Shown: piece after piece, positions 49,469 to 59,911 of the stretch
How the letters are laid out: every line of letters starts with the position of its first letter
How positions within the stretch are numbered: the stretch's first letter is position 1
Assembly: GCF_000691165.1 (NCBI RefSeq)
Contig: NZ_ASJD01000006.1
Coordinates: 121,766-185,765, forward strand
Direction of reading: 5' to 3'
DNA length: 64,000 nucleotides
Source: Bacillus safensis FO-36b
GTDB lineage: Bacteria; Bacillota; Bacilli; Bacillales; Bacillaceae
Notes under the pieces: generated by a model
What the model saw: the letters and a program-made list of their open reading frames with translations, nothing else
Databases searched by the model: none
Told to the model about the DNA's origin: nothing
Position numbers and translations under genes: made by a program

Positions 49469-49642
49469 ATGTATGGTTTCCTTTTGCAGTTTTTCTTTTT
49501 GATCATTGGTGCGGTCTTCTGGATTTATCATCAATCTCTTTACAGACCAGACATAAGAGAAAACATTGTTCTTCTCATTATCATCATAAGTTTCACAGCT
49601 ATATTCTTTTTTAAAGACATTGAATGGAAAAAAGCTGAATAA
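49469..49642 (+). CDS. 57-residue two-span membrane protein
   Basis: GGGAGA lies 8 bases before ATG. Two hydrophobic segments (MYGFLLQFFFLIIGAVFWIY, then NIVLLIIIISFTAIFFF) flank a short polar loop (QSLYRPDIRE), and the tail is KDIEWKKAE. It sits in the lysogeny module between the lipoprotein and immA, with a terminator at its stop. Small membrane proteins here often mediate superinfection exclusion; that is inference. Confidence 0.65.
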   Translation: MYGFLLQFFFLIIGAVFWIYHQSLYRPDIRENIVLLIIIISFTAIFFFKDIEWKKAE

Positions 49643-49669
49643 AGCCCTGAAACATCGGGCTATTTTTTA
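49640..49669 (+). terminator. Terminator of the 57-residue membrane protein gene
   Basis: AGCCCTG...CGGGCT stem followed by ATTTTTT. Confidence 0.7.
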
Positions 49670-49829
49670 GAAATAAAAACAGAACACACGTTCTATAAAA
49701 TGTCGAAATTTGCTGAAAATTGGTCGTTATTTCCAGTACAAAATATGACAACCTTCTCCTATAATTACATGAAAGACCATATTTTTCCCGAAGTGAAACT
49801 ATAGATATTTTGGAGGGGATCAAAGCATC

Positions 49830-50303
49830 ATGGGGTATGTCAAAAGTCATTTAGAAGAATGGATTGAAGATCTCTACAAAAGTATTAACATTGAACACTC
49901 TCATCAAATTAATTTTGAACAAATTGCCGCTGCTTTGGGGATAAACATTAAGTTCAGCCCACAGAAAAGCTTTGGTTTCCGCGCACTTAGTAAATACGTA
50001 ATTGTTTTAGATAGTAGAAAGAAAAGGCATGATCAATGGTTGGACTTCGCTCACGAACTGTGCCACATACTCAGACATGAGAACGATTTCAAAATTATGC
50101 CTAACACCTGGAACGAATACAATGAAAGACAAGCAACGTATTTTGCATATCACTTTTGCGTGCCAAGTTTTATGTTAAAAAATTTAAGTTTGCCAGCTGA
50201 CCAAAACAAAGCCGCACTTCTTGTAGCTGAAATTTTTAAAGTTACTTGTGAATTTGCTAAGCATAGACTTAAAATTTACTTTAACAAACTGTCTAGGAGG
50301 TAA
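49830..50303 (+). CDS. ImmA/IrrE metallopeptidase
   Basis: The 157-residue protein has the zinc motif HELCH at 75-79 and the downstream NERQATYFAYHFCVPSFML helix carrying the third ligand glutamate. ImmA of ICEBs1 and phi105 cleaves the ImmR/CI repressor to trigger induction. Here it is separated from cI by the lipoprotein and a small membrane gene, and its 3' end nearly abuts the integrase. Confidence 0.85.
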   Translation: MGYVKSHLEEWIEDLYKSINIEHSHQINFEQIAAALGINIKFSPQKSFGFRALSKYVIVLDSRKKRHDQWLDFAHELCHILRHENDFKIMPNTWNEYNERQATYFAYHFCVPSFMLKNLSLPADQNKAALLVAEIFKVTCEFAKHRLKIYFNKLSRR

Positions 50304-50307
50304 AACG

Positions 50308-51507
50308 ATGCATTTCAAAGAGTTAGTCAAGGGTAAAAAATGGCTCGCTGTTGGAGATGGCCCACCTGATCCCGTTACCGGTAAACGTAAACAAATACCC
50401 AGACGAGGGAAAACAAAAAAAGAAGCAGAACAAAGAGTTCTGAAAGCTATAGCAGCATTAGAAGAAGACGGAATTGATGAAACTGTTGTAAAAAAGATGA
50501 CTTTTGAAAAGCTGGCTGCTGATTGGATTCGTGATTATACCCTTACCACTGGCAACAAGAAAGGCACCATTAGGATTAGAACAAAAGAAATTAAGATTCT
50601 CAACCGATTTATTGCCAAAACAAACATTGCAAAGATCACAACAAGAAAGTACCAAAAAATATTAAATGATCTAACGGAACAAGGTTATGCTCGGAATACA
50701 ATAAGTGGGGTCCATACTACAGCAGGGCTGATTTTTAAATATGCCATACAACAAAAGTTATTGAAACATAGCCCAACTGAAGGCGCTGTCGTTCCCAAAA
50801 AACGTTTAACTGTAGAAGATATCGAAAATAACCCGATTGAAGAAAAGTATTTTGAAAAAGAGGAACTTGAAGAATTCCTTTTGACTGTGAAAGAATTTGG
50901 ATTAGATATGGATCTTGAAAGATTTTATTTACTCGCTTTTTCCGGAATGCGTTCAGGTGAATTATGTGCCTTAAAATGGACCGATATCAATTTTGAAACC
51001 AAGGAAATTCGTATAACCAAAACCATATACTCAGAAACTAACAACATGAAAGAGTATGAGTTGGTACCACCTAAAACAGCCGGCTCAGTCCGTACAATCG
51101 AAGTAGAAGGTCAGATCATGGACATGCTAAAGGAATATCAAATGCGGCAGAAAAAAAGAAGGCTTCAGTCACGCATAAAGCCAGAGGAATACCATGATGG
51201 AAATTTTGTTTTTGCGAGAGAAAATGGATATCCATTCCTGCCTAAAAATATCATAGTGCGTATGGAAAGGTTACTCGAGAAAACATCTATTAAGAAGCAT
51301 GCAACACCTCATATTTTCAGACACACACATATCAGCATGTTGACCGAAGCCCGGGTAGACATTACAACGATCATGAAAAGAGTTGGTCATGATGATATGA
51401 AAACTACAATGAGAATTTACACACACGTTACTGAAAAAATGAAAGAGGATGCTTCGCAAAAAGTCCAGAAGACTTTCGGAAACATCCTCAATATCGGGAT
51501 TTCATAA
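50308..51507 (+). CDS. int: Tyrosine recombinase integrase
   Basis: The ATG at 50308 follows GGAGG, giving 399 residues. An N-terminal arm-binding region (MHFKELVKGKKWLAVGDGPPDP) and SAM-like core-binding domain precede the catalytic domain: arginine in AFSGMRSGELCALKW, HIFRH (H-x-x-R), VGHDD and the nucleophile tyrosine in MRIYTHV. It lies about 90 bases from attR and performs integration at the groEL 3' end. Confidence 0.95.
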   Translation: MHFKELVKGKKWLAVGDGPPDPVTGKRKQIPRRGKTKKEAEQRVLKAIAALEEDGIDETVVKKMTFEKLAADWIRDYTLTTGNKKGTIRIRTKEIKILNRFIAKTNIAKITTRKYQKILNDLTEQGYARNTISGVHTTAGLIFKYAIQQKLLKHSPTEGAVVPKKRLTVEDIENNPIEEKYFEKEELEEFLLTVKEFGLDMDLERFYLLAFSGMRSGELCALKWTDINFETKEIRITKTIYSETNNMKEYELVPPKTAGSVRTIEVEGQIMDMLKEYQMRQKKRRLQSRIKPEEYHDGNFVFARENGYPFLPKNIIVRMERLLEKTSIKKHATPHIFRHTHISMLTEARVDITTIMKRVGHDDMKTTMRIYTHVTEKMKEDASQKVQKTFGNILNIGIS

Positions 51508-51596
51508 AGAAATGTTATCAAAATGTTATTTTTTTGAGCATTTCAGATGAAATCAACGGTCAAACCCTTGGTATATCAAGGATTTCCGCCGTTTGA

Positions 51597-53246
<1,650 letters not shown>

Positions 53247-53285
53247 TCAGTCTTTTTAAAAATTTATCTCAATTTTTTTATGTGA

Positions 53286-53570
53286 TTAGCCAATAACGGC
53301 TAAAATGTCGCTCTCACGAAGGATTAAATATTCTTTGCCTTCATATTTCACTTCAGTGCCTGCATATTTTGAGAAGATAATGCGGTCGCCTGTGCTTACT
53401 TCTAACGCAACGCGCTCACCACTTTCAAGTACACGCCCTGAACCTGCTGCAACAATTTTACCTTCTTGCGGTTTTTCTTTAGCAGAATCCGGTAAAACAA
53501 TACCGCTAGCGGTTTTTTCCTCAGATTCAACGAGTTCAATGATTACGCGATCGCCTAATGGCTTTAACAT
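53286..53570 (-). CDS. groS: Co-chaperonin GroES
   Basis: The 94-residue co-chaperonin starts at the ATG giving [25 protein letters not shown] precedes it. The mobile loop ([20 protein letters not shown]) is intact. It is co-transcribed with groEL under CIRCE control. Confidence 0.97.
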   Translation of the reverse strand: MLKPLGDRVIIELVESEEKTASGIVLPDSAKEKPQEGKIVAAGSGRVLESGERVALEVSTGDRIIFSKYAGTEVKYEGKEYLILRESDILAVIG

Positions 53571-53606
53571 AAGAAACAACCTCCTCAATTTTATATGTAG
53601 TCTTTT

Positions 53607-53633
53607 TTAGCACTCATCACCAGAGAGTGCTAA
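53607..53633 (-). promoter_or_regulatory. CIRCE operator (HrcA) of groESL
   Basis: TTAGCACTC-N9-GAGTGCTAA, a perfect CIRCE element. On the minus strand a TTGAAA-17-TATTAT promoter lies just upstream (53640-53680). Confidence 0.97.
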
Positions 53634-53798
53634 CACATTTATTATAATAAAGAATGTCTTCTGCAATTTCAAGTAAAAACCTTTAAAAATTTTTACGCTT
53701 TCACGATCTTTTTTGATCTCAGATTCTTTCCTTTTCATCGAAAAAGGAGACTTGTGTTACAATAAATCTAGTTCTTTTAGTAAAGGGGTTTTCGTTAC

Positions 53799-54533
53799 TT
53801 GAAAAAACAATATTGGTACATCATCTTAACGTATATATTGGTGCAGGTTTCTGCGTTTCCTTATGTGCTCATTATGAAATGGCTGGGATTCATTCAATCA
53901 CCGATGACTCAAACAGAGCTTTCAAAATTATCAGGAACGTGGACAATCATCAGTTTTTGTATCGGATTGATCATTATTCTGCTCATCCTTCGAACCGTCC
54001 CAAAAGCTTCACTGCGAAATGAAGCGCCAGTTTCAATCGGTTCTGCTATCGCATGGATCATTGGCGGTTTCTTTCTTTCTCTCTTTGCACAATCGATTGC
54101 GGGGGCGATTGAACAATATGGATTCGGCATTGGCCGTGAGTCAGAAAATACGCAAACCATTTTATCCATTATGGATGCCGTTCCTTGGCTTGTCATTGTC
54201 ATCGCCCTGATTGGTCCAATCTTAGAGGAAATCATTTTCCGTAAAATCATCTTTGGTGTGATTTATGAAAAAACGAATTTCTTCATTGGAGCACTTGCCA
54301 GTTCAGTGGTTTTCGCTGCTGTACACTATGATTTTCCCCATATCTTGCTCTATACCGCAATGGGCTTTACCTTTGCCTTTTTATATGCGAAAACAAAACG
54401 AATCATTGTTCCAATCGGCGCTCACATGCTGATGAATTCACTTGTCGTTCTTGTGCAGATTGAGCCAGTGAAAAAAATGATTGAAGAACAATCTCAAACC
54501 ATGCAAATGATTATTGGAGGCTTTTTCTCATGA
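53799..54533 (+). CDS. ydiL: CPBP-family intramembrane protease YdiL
   Basis: The 244-residue polytopic protein begins at TTG after AAAGGGG. Conserved CPBP/CAAX-protease motifs are EEIIFRK (about 145-152), FAAVHYD and HMLMN, which form the membrane active site. Divergent from groESL, as in B. subtilis. Substrate unknown. Confidence 0.9.
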   Translation: MKKQYWYIILTYILVQVSAFPYVLIMKWLGFIQSPMTQTELSKLSGTWTIISFCIGLIIILLILRTVPKASLRNEAPVSIGSAIAWIIGGFFLSLFAQSIAGAIEQYGFGIGRESENTQTILSIMDAVPWLVIVIALIGPILEEIIFRKIIFGVIYEKTNFFIGALASSVVFAAVHYDFPHILLYTAMGFTFAFLYAKTKRIIVPIGAHMLMNSLVVLVQIEPVKKMIEEQSQTMQMIIGGFFS

Positions 54534-54724
54534 GAAACCCAGTCGTATGGGGCATCATTTATTTTGCCGTAGGTGTGGCTTTCACCTATATGGCCATTCA
54601 AAACCCAGGTGACATGTGGTCATTTTACAGTATTTTGCTGATGGTGTTTGCGGCCTATAATATCAATATCGCGCTTAAAATGTTTGCCTTCTCTGTCAAA
54701 CTCAAAAAACAGCAGCAAAAATAA
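54530..54724 (+). CDS. ydiK: Small membrane protein YdiK (DUF4305)
   Basis: The 64-residue product has two membrane segments (VVWGIIYFAVGVAFTYMAI and FYSILLMVFAAYNINIALKMF) and a basic tail. It overlaps ydiL by 4 bases, matching the B. subtilis ydiL-ydiK pair. Confidence 0.88.
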   Translation: MRNPVVWGIIYFAVGVAFTYMAIQNPGDMWSFYSILLMVFAAYNINIALKMFAFSVKLKKQQQK

Positions 54725-54727
54725 ATT

Positions 54728-54764
54728 AAAAACCATTTTCCACTGTTGGAAAATGGTTTTTTTA
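54728..54764 (+). terminator. Terminator of ydiL-ydiK
   Basis: AAAACCATTTTCC/GGAAAATGGTTTT stem followed by TTTTT. Confidence 0.9.
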
Positions 54765-54780
54765 TGGAGGATGTATCTTC

Positions 54781-55407
54781 ATGGAACATGAAAAACTTCG
54801 TATATTCAATGATCAGCATGAAACAATTGGAGCTGCCGCTCGTTCAGTTGTCCACGCCCAAGGCCATTGGCATGAAACATTTCATTTCTGGCTTCTTAAA
54901 AAAGAGCATAACACCATGTATCTCTATTTTCAGTTAAGAAGTCCCGCAAAAAAGGATTTTCCTTCTCTGTTTGATATCACCGCAGCGGGCCATCTTCTCG
55001 CAGATGAACAGCCTTCTGGTGGCTTAAGAGAGGTAGAAGAAGAACTTGGTCTTTCCATCCCTTTTGAGAACCTCACCTTTGCAGGTGTCATACAGGATGA
55101 AATCCATATGCCTTCGTTCATCGATCGTGAGTTCTGCCATGTGTACCTTTATATGAATCAAGTTGAGCACATGGAAGTTCATCTACAGAAAGAAGAAGTC
55201 GCTGGTCTGTACAGAGCAAAGCTGCTTGATGCGCAGCAGCTGTTAACAGGGACATGTGAAAGAATTCGAATCGAGGGCTTTCAAGTTGATGCAAACGAAG
55301 AACGACGTGAGGAAAGCATCGAAGTGGGTGTTCATGATTTTGTCCCGCATGTGCCCGCCTATTATGAGCACCTCTTTCACGCGATCAATCAATTTCTTAT
55401 ACAATAG
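54781..55407 (+). CDS. NUDIX hydrolase
   Basis: The 208-residue protein carries the Nudix box AGHLLADEQPSGGLREVEEELGL (about 75-97), with the catalytic REVEEEL core. The N-terminal LRIFNDQHETIGAAARSVVHAQGHWHETFHFWLL resembles the Idi-like/YjhB NUDIX subgroup. Substrate unknown. GGAGGATG precedes the ATG. As far as I recall it has no counterpart at this spot in B. subtilis 168. Confidence 0.85.
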   Translation: MEHEKLRIFNDQHETIGAAARSVVHAQGHWHETFHFWLLKKEHNTMYLYFQLRSPAKKDFPSLFDITAAGHLLADEQPSGGLREVEEELGLSIPFENLTFAGVIQDEIHMPSFIDREFCHVYLYMNQVEHMEVHLQKEEVAGLYRAKLLDAQQLLTGTCERIRIEGFQVDANEERREESIEVGVHDFVPHVPAYYEHLFHAINQFLIQ

Positions 55408-55409
55408 AA

Positions 55410-55447
55410 AAAGCATCGTGATCCTCATTGGATCATGATGCTTTTTT
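55410..55447. terminator. Bidirectional terminator between NUDIX gene and tatC
   Basis: Long stem AAGCATCGTGATCC/GGATCATGATGCTT with a T run on the plus side, overlapping the tatC stop on the other. Confidence 0.85.
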
Positions 55448-56204
55448 ATGAAACATAATGTTTTTCTTTCTCCTCTGTTTGCTGCATTTTGCGGTAGGTC
55501 ACTCTCGAAATGATAATGCTCACTTCATATAAAACGAGCATTGGCAAGGTGACCATGAGGTGAGAAACAAGCTCTGGCGGTGTAATAAGTGCGGCAATGA
55601 CAAGGAGGACAAAATAGGCATACTTCCGTATTTTTGATAAAAACATCGGTGTGATGATACCAAGTCTTGTGAGAAACATCAACACGACGGGCATCTGAAA
55701 CAAAAAGCCAAATGGAAGTGTTAACTGCATCAGAAATGTAAAATACTCATGAATCCCAATGACTTGCTCTACATTTAAATCATTCGACATTCGCATCATA
55801 AAGTCGACGACAAACGGAAACAAAATAAAATAAGAGAAAGCCACACCGCTCAAAAATAAAAGCAGTGCAATCGGAATGTAAGCAAGTGTCACCTTTCTTT
55901 CTTTTTCATATAAGCCAGGACTCACAAACGCCCACAGCTGATATAAAATAACGGGACACGTCAAAACCAAAGCAATGACAAATGCGAACTGCATAAACAC
56001 GTACAGTGGATCTGTAAGCTTAAATGCGTTCAGCGTGAGTGTTGCCGCTTCATCGGTATTTTGTAAATACACAATGACCGGCTTCGCGAGAAAAAAACCA
56101 GCCACCATAAAGGCGACAAAAAACATCGCAATGATCACTAAACGTTTTCGCAGTTCCACAATATGCTCCATAAGCGGCATATCTTTGACATTCATGAAGC
56201 TCAT
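55446..56204 (-). CDS. tatC: Twin-arginine translocase subunit TatC (TatCy type)
   Basis: The 252-residue six-span protein shows the TatC pattern: MEHIVELRKRLVIIAMFF, NAFKLTDPLYVFMQF, LYQLWAFVSPGLYEKERK and FGFLFQMPVVLMFLTRLGI. It receives twin-arginine signal peptides. It pairs with tatA just upstream; in B. subtilis TatAy-TatCy exports YwbN and others. Confidence 0.95.
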   Translation of the reverse strand: MSFMNVKDMPLMEHIVELRKRLVIIAMFFVAFMVAGFFLAKPVIVYLQNTDEAATLTLNAFKLTDPLYVFMQFAFVIALVLTCPVILYQLWAFVSPGLYEKERKVTLAYIPIALLLFLSGVAFSYFILFPFVVDFMMRMSNDLNVEQVIGIHEYFTFLMQLTLPFGFLFQMPVVLMFLTRLGIITPMFLSKIRKYAYFVLLVIAALITPPELVSHLMVTLPMLVLYEVSIIISRVTYRKMQQTEEKEKHYVS

Positions 56205-56210
56205 CCTATT

Positions 56211-56390
56211 CTACTGATCTTCTTTTTTCTTTTTTTCTTCCTGATCATCAGCTAAGCCTTTTGTGGCATTTTTGAATTCACGTAGTGTATCTCCTGCTGC
56301 TCTTCCTAATTCAGGAAGCTTTTTCGGCCCAAAAATAATGAGCGCTACAATCGCAATCAGAATCAAACTCCCAGGACCGATCGGACCCAT
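56211..56390 (-). CDS. tatA: Twin-arginine translocase subunit TatA (TatAy type)
   Basis: ATG at 56390 (59 residues) after GGGGGTGGA. One membrane helix ([23 protein letters not shown], with the FGP hinge) is followed by an amphipathic helix and a Lys/Glu tail. It forms the Tat pore. Confidence 0.95.
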   Translation of the reverse strand: MGPIGPGSLILIAIVALIIFGPKKLPELGRAAGDTLREFKNATKGLADDQEEKKKKEDQ

Positions 56391-56417
56391 TTGCTCCACC
56401 CCCTTTACCCCTTTTCG

Positions 56418-57071
56418 TCAGTCCTCCTGCGTAACAGAGTAATGCTTTAAGAAATACACAAGAGACTGAAGTTCAACCGCCAAATCTATATGATGAATTC
56501 GAATGTGTTCCGGCACATTCAATCGAGCCGGCGTAAAGTTAAGGATTCCTTTGATGCCAAGGGCAATCAAACGATCTGTAATGGATTGAGCTGCTACGGC
56601 AGGTACTGTCAAAATCGCAACAGGGATATCTCCTACCTCTTGAACATGCTCTTCAAGCTTATCCAAATCATAGACAGGCACGCCGCCTATCTCACTTCCT
56701 ATTTTACTCTCATTGACGTCAAAAGCCATTGAAATTTTTGTATTATTATTTTTTATGAAATTATAGTGTAAAAAAGCAGTCCCTAAATTCCCGACACCGA
56801 TGAGCATGACATTGGTCATTTCATCTTGGTCAAGGGTCTTTCTGAAGAAGGTCAAGAGATAATCGACATTATAGCCATACCCTTTCTTCCCAAGTGCACC
56901 AAAGTACGAAAAATCTCGGCGAATGGTGGCAGAATCCACTTTGACTGCATCACTAAGCTCTGCCGATGACACCCTTTGTTTTCCTGATGCATGCAGATTT
57001 TTTAAAAAACGGTAGTATAGCGGCAAACGTTTGGCTGTCGCTTGTGGAATTTTTGACTGATCTATATTCAT
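56418..57071 (-). CDS. rex: Redox-sensing repressor Rex
   Basis: The 217-residue protein has an N-terminal winged helix ([56 protein letters not shown]) and a Rossmann NAD(H) domain ([19 protein letters not shown]). A domain-swapped C-terminal helix follows. It represses respiration and fermentation genes when NADH is low relative to NAD. Confidence 0.96.
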   Translation of the reverse strand: MNIDQSKIPQATAKRLPLYYRFLKNLHASGKQRVSSAELSDAVKVDSATIRRDFSYFGALGKKGYGYNVDYLLTFFRKTLDQDEMTNVMLIGVGNLGTAFLHYNFIKNNNTKISMAFDVNESKIGSEIGGVPVYDLDKLEEHVQEVGDIPVAILTVPAVAAQSITDRLIALGIKGILNFTPARLNVPEHIRIHHIDLAVELQSLVYFLKHYSVTQED

Positions 57072-57086
57072 ATAAGGTCCTCCAAC

Positions 57087-57578
57087 TTAAATATCAGATG
57101 CTCTGTGAAAATCACCGTTTTTCCCGCCTGTCTTTTCAATTAGATAGGTAGGACCGATGATCATGCCTTTATCAATCGCTTTGCACATGTCGTAAACGGT
57201 CAGTGCACATACTGAAGCAGAAGTGAGCGCTTCCATCTCCACACCCGTACTTCCTTTTGTTTTTACCTGTACTTGTATGTTCAGGATGTGCGCATTTCCG
57301 TCTTCCTCCCAATGAAAGGAGATATCCACACCTTTTAGTGCAAGCGGATGACACATTGGAATGATGGTAGATGTTTGCTTTGCTGCCATGATGCCAGCAA
57401 CCTGTGCAACAGACAGCACATCTCCTTTTCCAATTTCACGTTGCTCTATTTTATGAAACACTTCTTTTATCATACGAACACTTGAAACAGCAACGGCGGT
57501 TCTCACTGTAGACGATTTGTCACTAATGTCGACCATCTTTGCTCTTCCCTGTTCGTTAAAGTGGCTAAATTGACTCAT
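57087..57578 (-). CDS. moaC: Cyclic pyranopterin monophosphate synthase MoaC
   Basis: The 163-residue enzyme of molybdenum cofactor synthesis contains [46 protein letters not shown] and the C-terminal KTGGKNGDF, the active-site segments of MoaC. It lies upstream of rex, as in B. subtilis. Confidence 0.96.
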   Translation of the reverse strand: MSQFSHFNEQGRAKMVDISDKSSTVRTAVAVSSVRMIKEVFHKIEQREIGKGDVLSVAQVAGIMAAKQTSTIIPMCHPLALKGVDISFHWEEDGNAHILNIQVQVKTKGSTGVEMEALTSASVCALTVYDMCKAIDKGMIIGPTYLIEKTGGKNGDFHRASDI

Positions 57579-57716
57579 CTTTCAACGCTCCCTCACTCAA
57601 ATGATACACTATTTTTTCCTATCTGTCTTTCATTTGAATATGGCGATTGTATGTAACATTTGCCGGTTTACTGCTGATAAGCTACACTTAACATATTATA
57701 GCAGAGGTGAAGTTAC

Positions 57717-59639
57717 ATGATGATTCTACAAGTGAATCAGCTGTCCAAATCGTTTGGCGCTGATACCGTTTTAACGAATATAAAATTGGAAGTCAAAGCA
57801 AGGGATCGCATTGCCATTGTAGGTCGTAACGGCGCAGGCAAATCCACGCTTTTAAAAATCATTGCCGGTCAAATGTCTTACGAGCAAGGTGAGATCATCA
57901 AACCAAAAGACCTATCGATCGGCTATTTAGCACAGCATACCGATGTAACGTCTACACGTACGTTAAAAGACGAATTATTATCGGTTTTTGATCATTTAAA
58001 AGAGATGGAACAAGAAATGAGAACCATTGAGGAGAAAATGGCTTCTTCCACAGGTTCTGAGCTGGATGCCCTTATGAAAACCTATGACAGGCTGCAGCAG
58101 GAATTTAAAGATCAAGGCGGCTATCAATATGAAGCAGATGTCCGCTCCATTCTTCATGGACTCGGCTTTAGTCATTTCGAAGATGAGACAACCGTCCAAT
58201 CCTTAAGCGGCGGCCAGAAAACCCGTCTAGCGCTTGGAAAGCTCTTATTAATGAAACCAGAACTCTTAATTCTGGATGAGCCGACCAACCATTTAGATAT
58301 TGATACCTTATCATGGCTGGAGCAGTATTTGCAAAATTATACAGGTGCCATTCTCATCGTGTCCCATGACCGCTATTTCTTAGACAAAGTCGTAAACCAC
58401 GTCTATGAAGTCTCAAGAACTTCGATGAAAAAGTTTGCAGGAAACTATAGTAAGTATCTTGAGCTGAAAGCAGAGCAGCTAGAGCGTGATATGAAACTCT
58501 ACGAAAAGCAGCAAGAAGAGATCTCAAAGCTTCAGGATTTCGTGGATCGCAACCTGGCAAGAGCCTCGACCACAAAGCGCGCTCAAAGCAGACGCAAGCA
58601 GCTCGAACGGATGGATCGTTTAGATAAGCCTTTAGGAGACGAAAAATCCGCAAACTTTCATTTTGATATTACGAGACAAAGCGGCAATGATGTGCTTAAG
58701 GTGCATGATCTCGATATTCGTTATGATGAAAAAACACCGCTCCTATCCTCTCTTTCTTTTCAGATTAAACGAGAGGATAGTGTGGCACTCATTGGTCCTA
58801 ACGGGATCGGGAAATCAACCCTTTTAAAAACGTTAACAAACACATTAACACCAGTAAAAGGCGAGATCACTTTTGGATCTCATGTCACGATCGGCTACTA
58901 TGACCAAGAGCAAGCCAAACTGACATCCTCGAAAAAAGTGCTCAATGAGCTTTGGGATGATTATCCTCATATGAATGAAAAAGAAATTCGGACATGTTTA
59001 GGAAACTTCCTATTTTCCGGTGATGACGTTTTAAAGCCTGTCCATGCATTAAGCGGTGGAGAAAAAGCACGCCTTGCACTAGCAAAGCTGATGCTCCAAA
59101 AAGCCAACTTTCTTATTCTCGATGAGCCTACAAACCATCTGGACTTAGATAGTAAGGAAATTTTAGAGAATGCACTAATTGATTATCCAGGAACCATCTT
59201 ATTTGTCTCGCATGATCGTTATTTTATCAATCGTCTCGCCACGAAAGTATTTGAGCTTTCGCCTACAGAAACAAGAGAATATCTCGGTGATTATGATTAC
59301 TATCTTGAAAAGAAAAATGAACAACTAGAGCTGGAGGCACTTCAAGAAAATGAACCGCTTAAAATACAAGCTGCACAGCAAGCAGAAAAGGCAAAGCTTT
59401 CTTATGCGGAAGAAAAAGAGCTGAAAAAGAAAGAAAGACAAAAGCAGCGCAGAATCGAAGAAATTGAAGAACGCATTGCTGTCATTGAAGAAAAGCTCAG
59501 TGAAAATGAAAAGCTTCTATGTGATCCTGAAATTTTTCAAGATCACGAGAAGGTCCAAGACATTCAAACAGAAAATGATACGCTCAATCAAGAGCTGGAA
59601 TCACTTTTTGCGGAGTGGGAAGAGCTGTCAGAAGCTTAA
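57717..59639 (+). CDS. ydiF: ABC-F family ATPase YdiF
   Basis: The 640-residue soluble protein has two ABC domains. The first has Walker A GRNGAGKST, signature LSGGQKTRLALGK and ILDEPTNHLDI. The second has GPNGIGKST, LSGGEKARLALAK and ILDEPTNHLDL. A linker rich in K/R/E and a long C-terminal coiled coil (QQAEKAKLSYAEEKELKKKE) are present, with no membrane domain. ABC-F proteins act on ribosomes; YdiF is of uncertain role. Confidence 0.94.
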   Translation: MMILQVNQLSKSFGADTVLTNIKLEVKARDRIAIVGRNGAGKSTLLKIIAGQMSYEQGEIIKPKDLSIGYLAQHTDVTSTRTLKDELLSVFDHLKEMEQEMRTIEEKMASSTGSELDALMKTYDRLQQEFKDQGGYQYEADVRSILHGLGFSHFEDETTVQSLSGGQKTRLALGKLLLMKPELLILDEPTNHLDIDTLSWLEQYLQNYTGAILIVSHDRYFLDKVVNHVYEVSRTSMKKFAGNYSKYLELKAEQLERDMKLYEKQQEEISKLQDFVDRNLARASTTKRAQSRRKQLERMDRLDKPLGDEKSANFHFDITRQSGNDVLKVHDLDIRYDEKTPLLSSLSFQIKREDSVALIGPNGIGKSTLLKTLTNTLTPVKGEITFGSHVTIGYYDQEQAKLTSSKKVLNELWDDYPHMNEKEIRTCLGNFLFSGDDVLKPVHALSGGEKARLALAKLMLQKANFLILDEPTNHLDLDSKEILENALIDYPGTILFVSHDRYFINRLATKVFELSPTETREYLGDYDYYLEKKNEQLELEALQENEPLKIQAAQQAEKAKLSYAEEKELKKKERQKQRRIEEIEERIAVIEEKLSENEKLLCDPEIFQDHEKVQDIQTENDTLNQELESLFAEWEELSEA

Positions 59640-59667
59640 AGAGTGCCCTAAGGGTACTCTTTTTTCT
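59640..59667 (+). terminator. Terminator of ydiF
   Basis: AGAGTGCCCT/AGGGTACTCT stem followed by TTTTTTC. Confidence 0.85.
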
Positions 59668-59682
59668 TTCAATGAAAATTTA

Positions 59683-59841
59683 TTATCCACAATGATACCC
59701 ACAATAACTTCTTGATTATTCTTAAATACTTTGGACTTATCCACTTTATCCACAGAGTTTTAATCACATATCCACAAAAAAGATCATATTTATACACACC
59801 CTCTTCATTTTAAAACAAAATTTTCTAACAATTGTGGATAT
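59683..59841. promoter_or_regulatory. DnaA-box cluster between ydiF and tsaD
   Basis: TTATCCACA at 59683-59691 and 59746-59754, TTATCCACT at 59737-59745, ATATCCACA at 59768-59776, TTATACACA at 59790-59798, and the reverse-strand TGTGGATAT at 59833-59841. Three match TTATNCACA exactly and three differ by one base. B. subtilis has a DnaA-binding cluster by gcp (tsaD) that helps control initiation. Confidence 0.85.
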
Positions 59842-59882
59842 ATAACGTTTACATGTGAATAAATCGCTTTCATCGAAAAATA

Positions 59883-59911
59883 AAAAACCCCTGTAATCCA
59901 CAGGAGTTTTC
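59883..59911 (-). terminator. Terminator of the tsaD operon
   Basis: AAAACTCCTGTGG/CTGCAGGGG-type stem (ACTCCTGT...ACAGGGGT) followed by TTTTTTATTTT on the minus strand, overlapping the tsaD stop. Confidence 0.8.
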
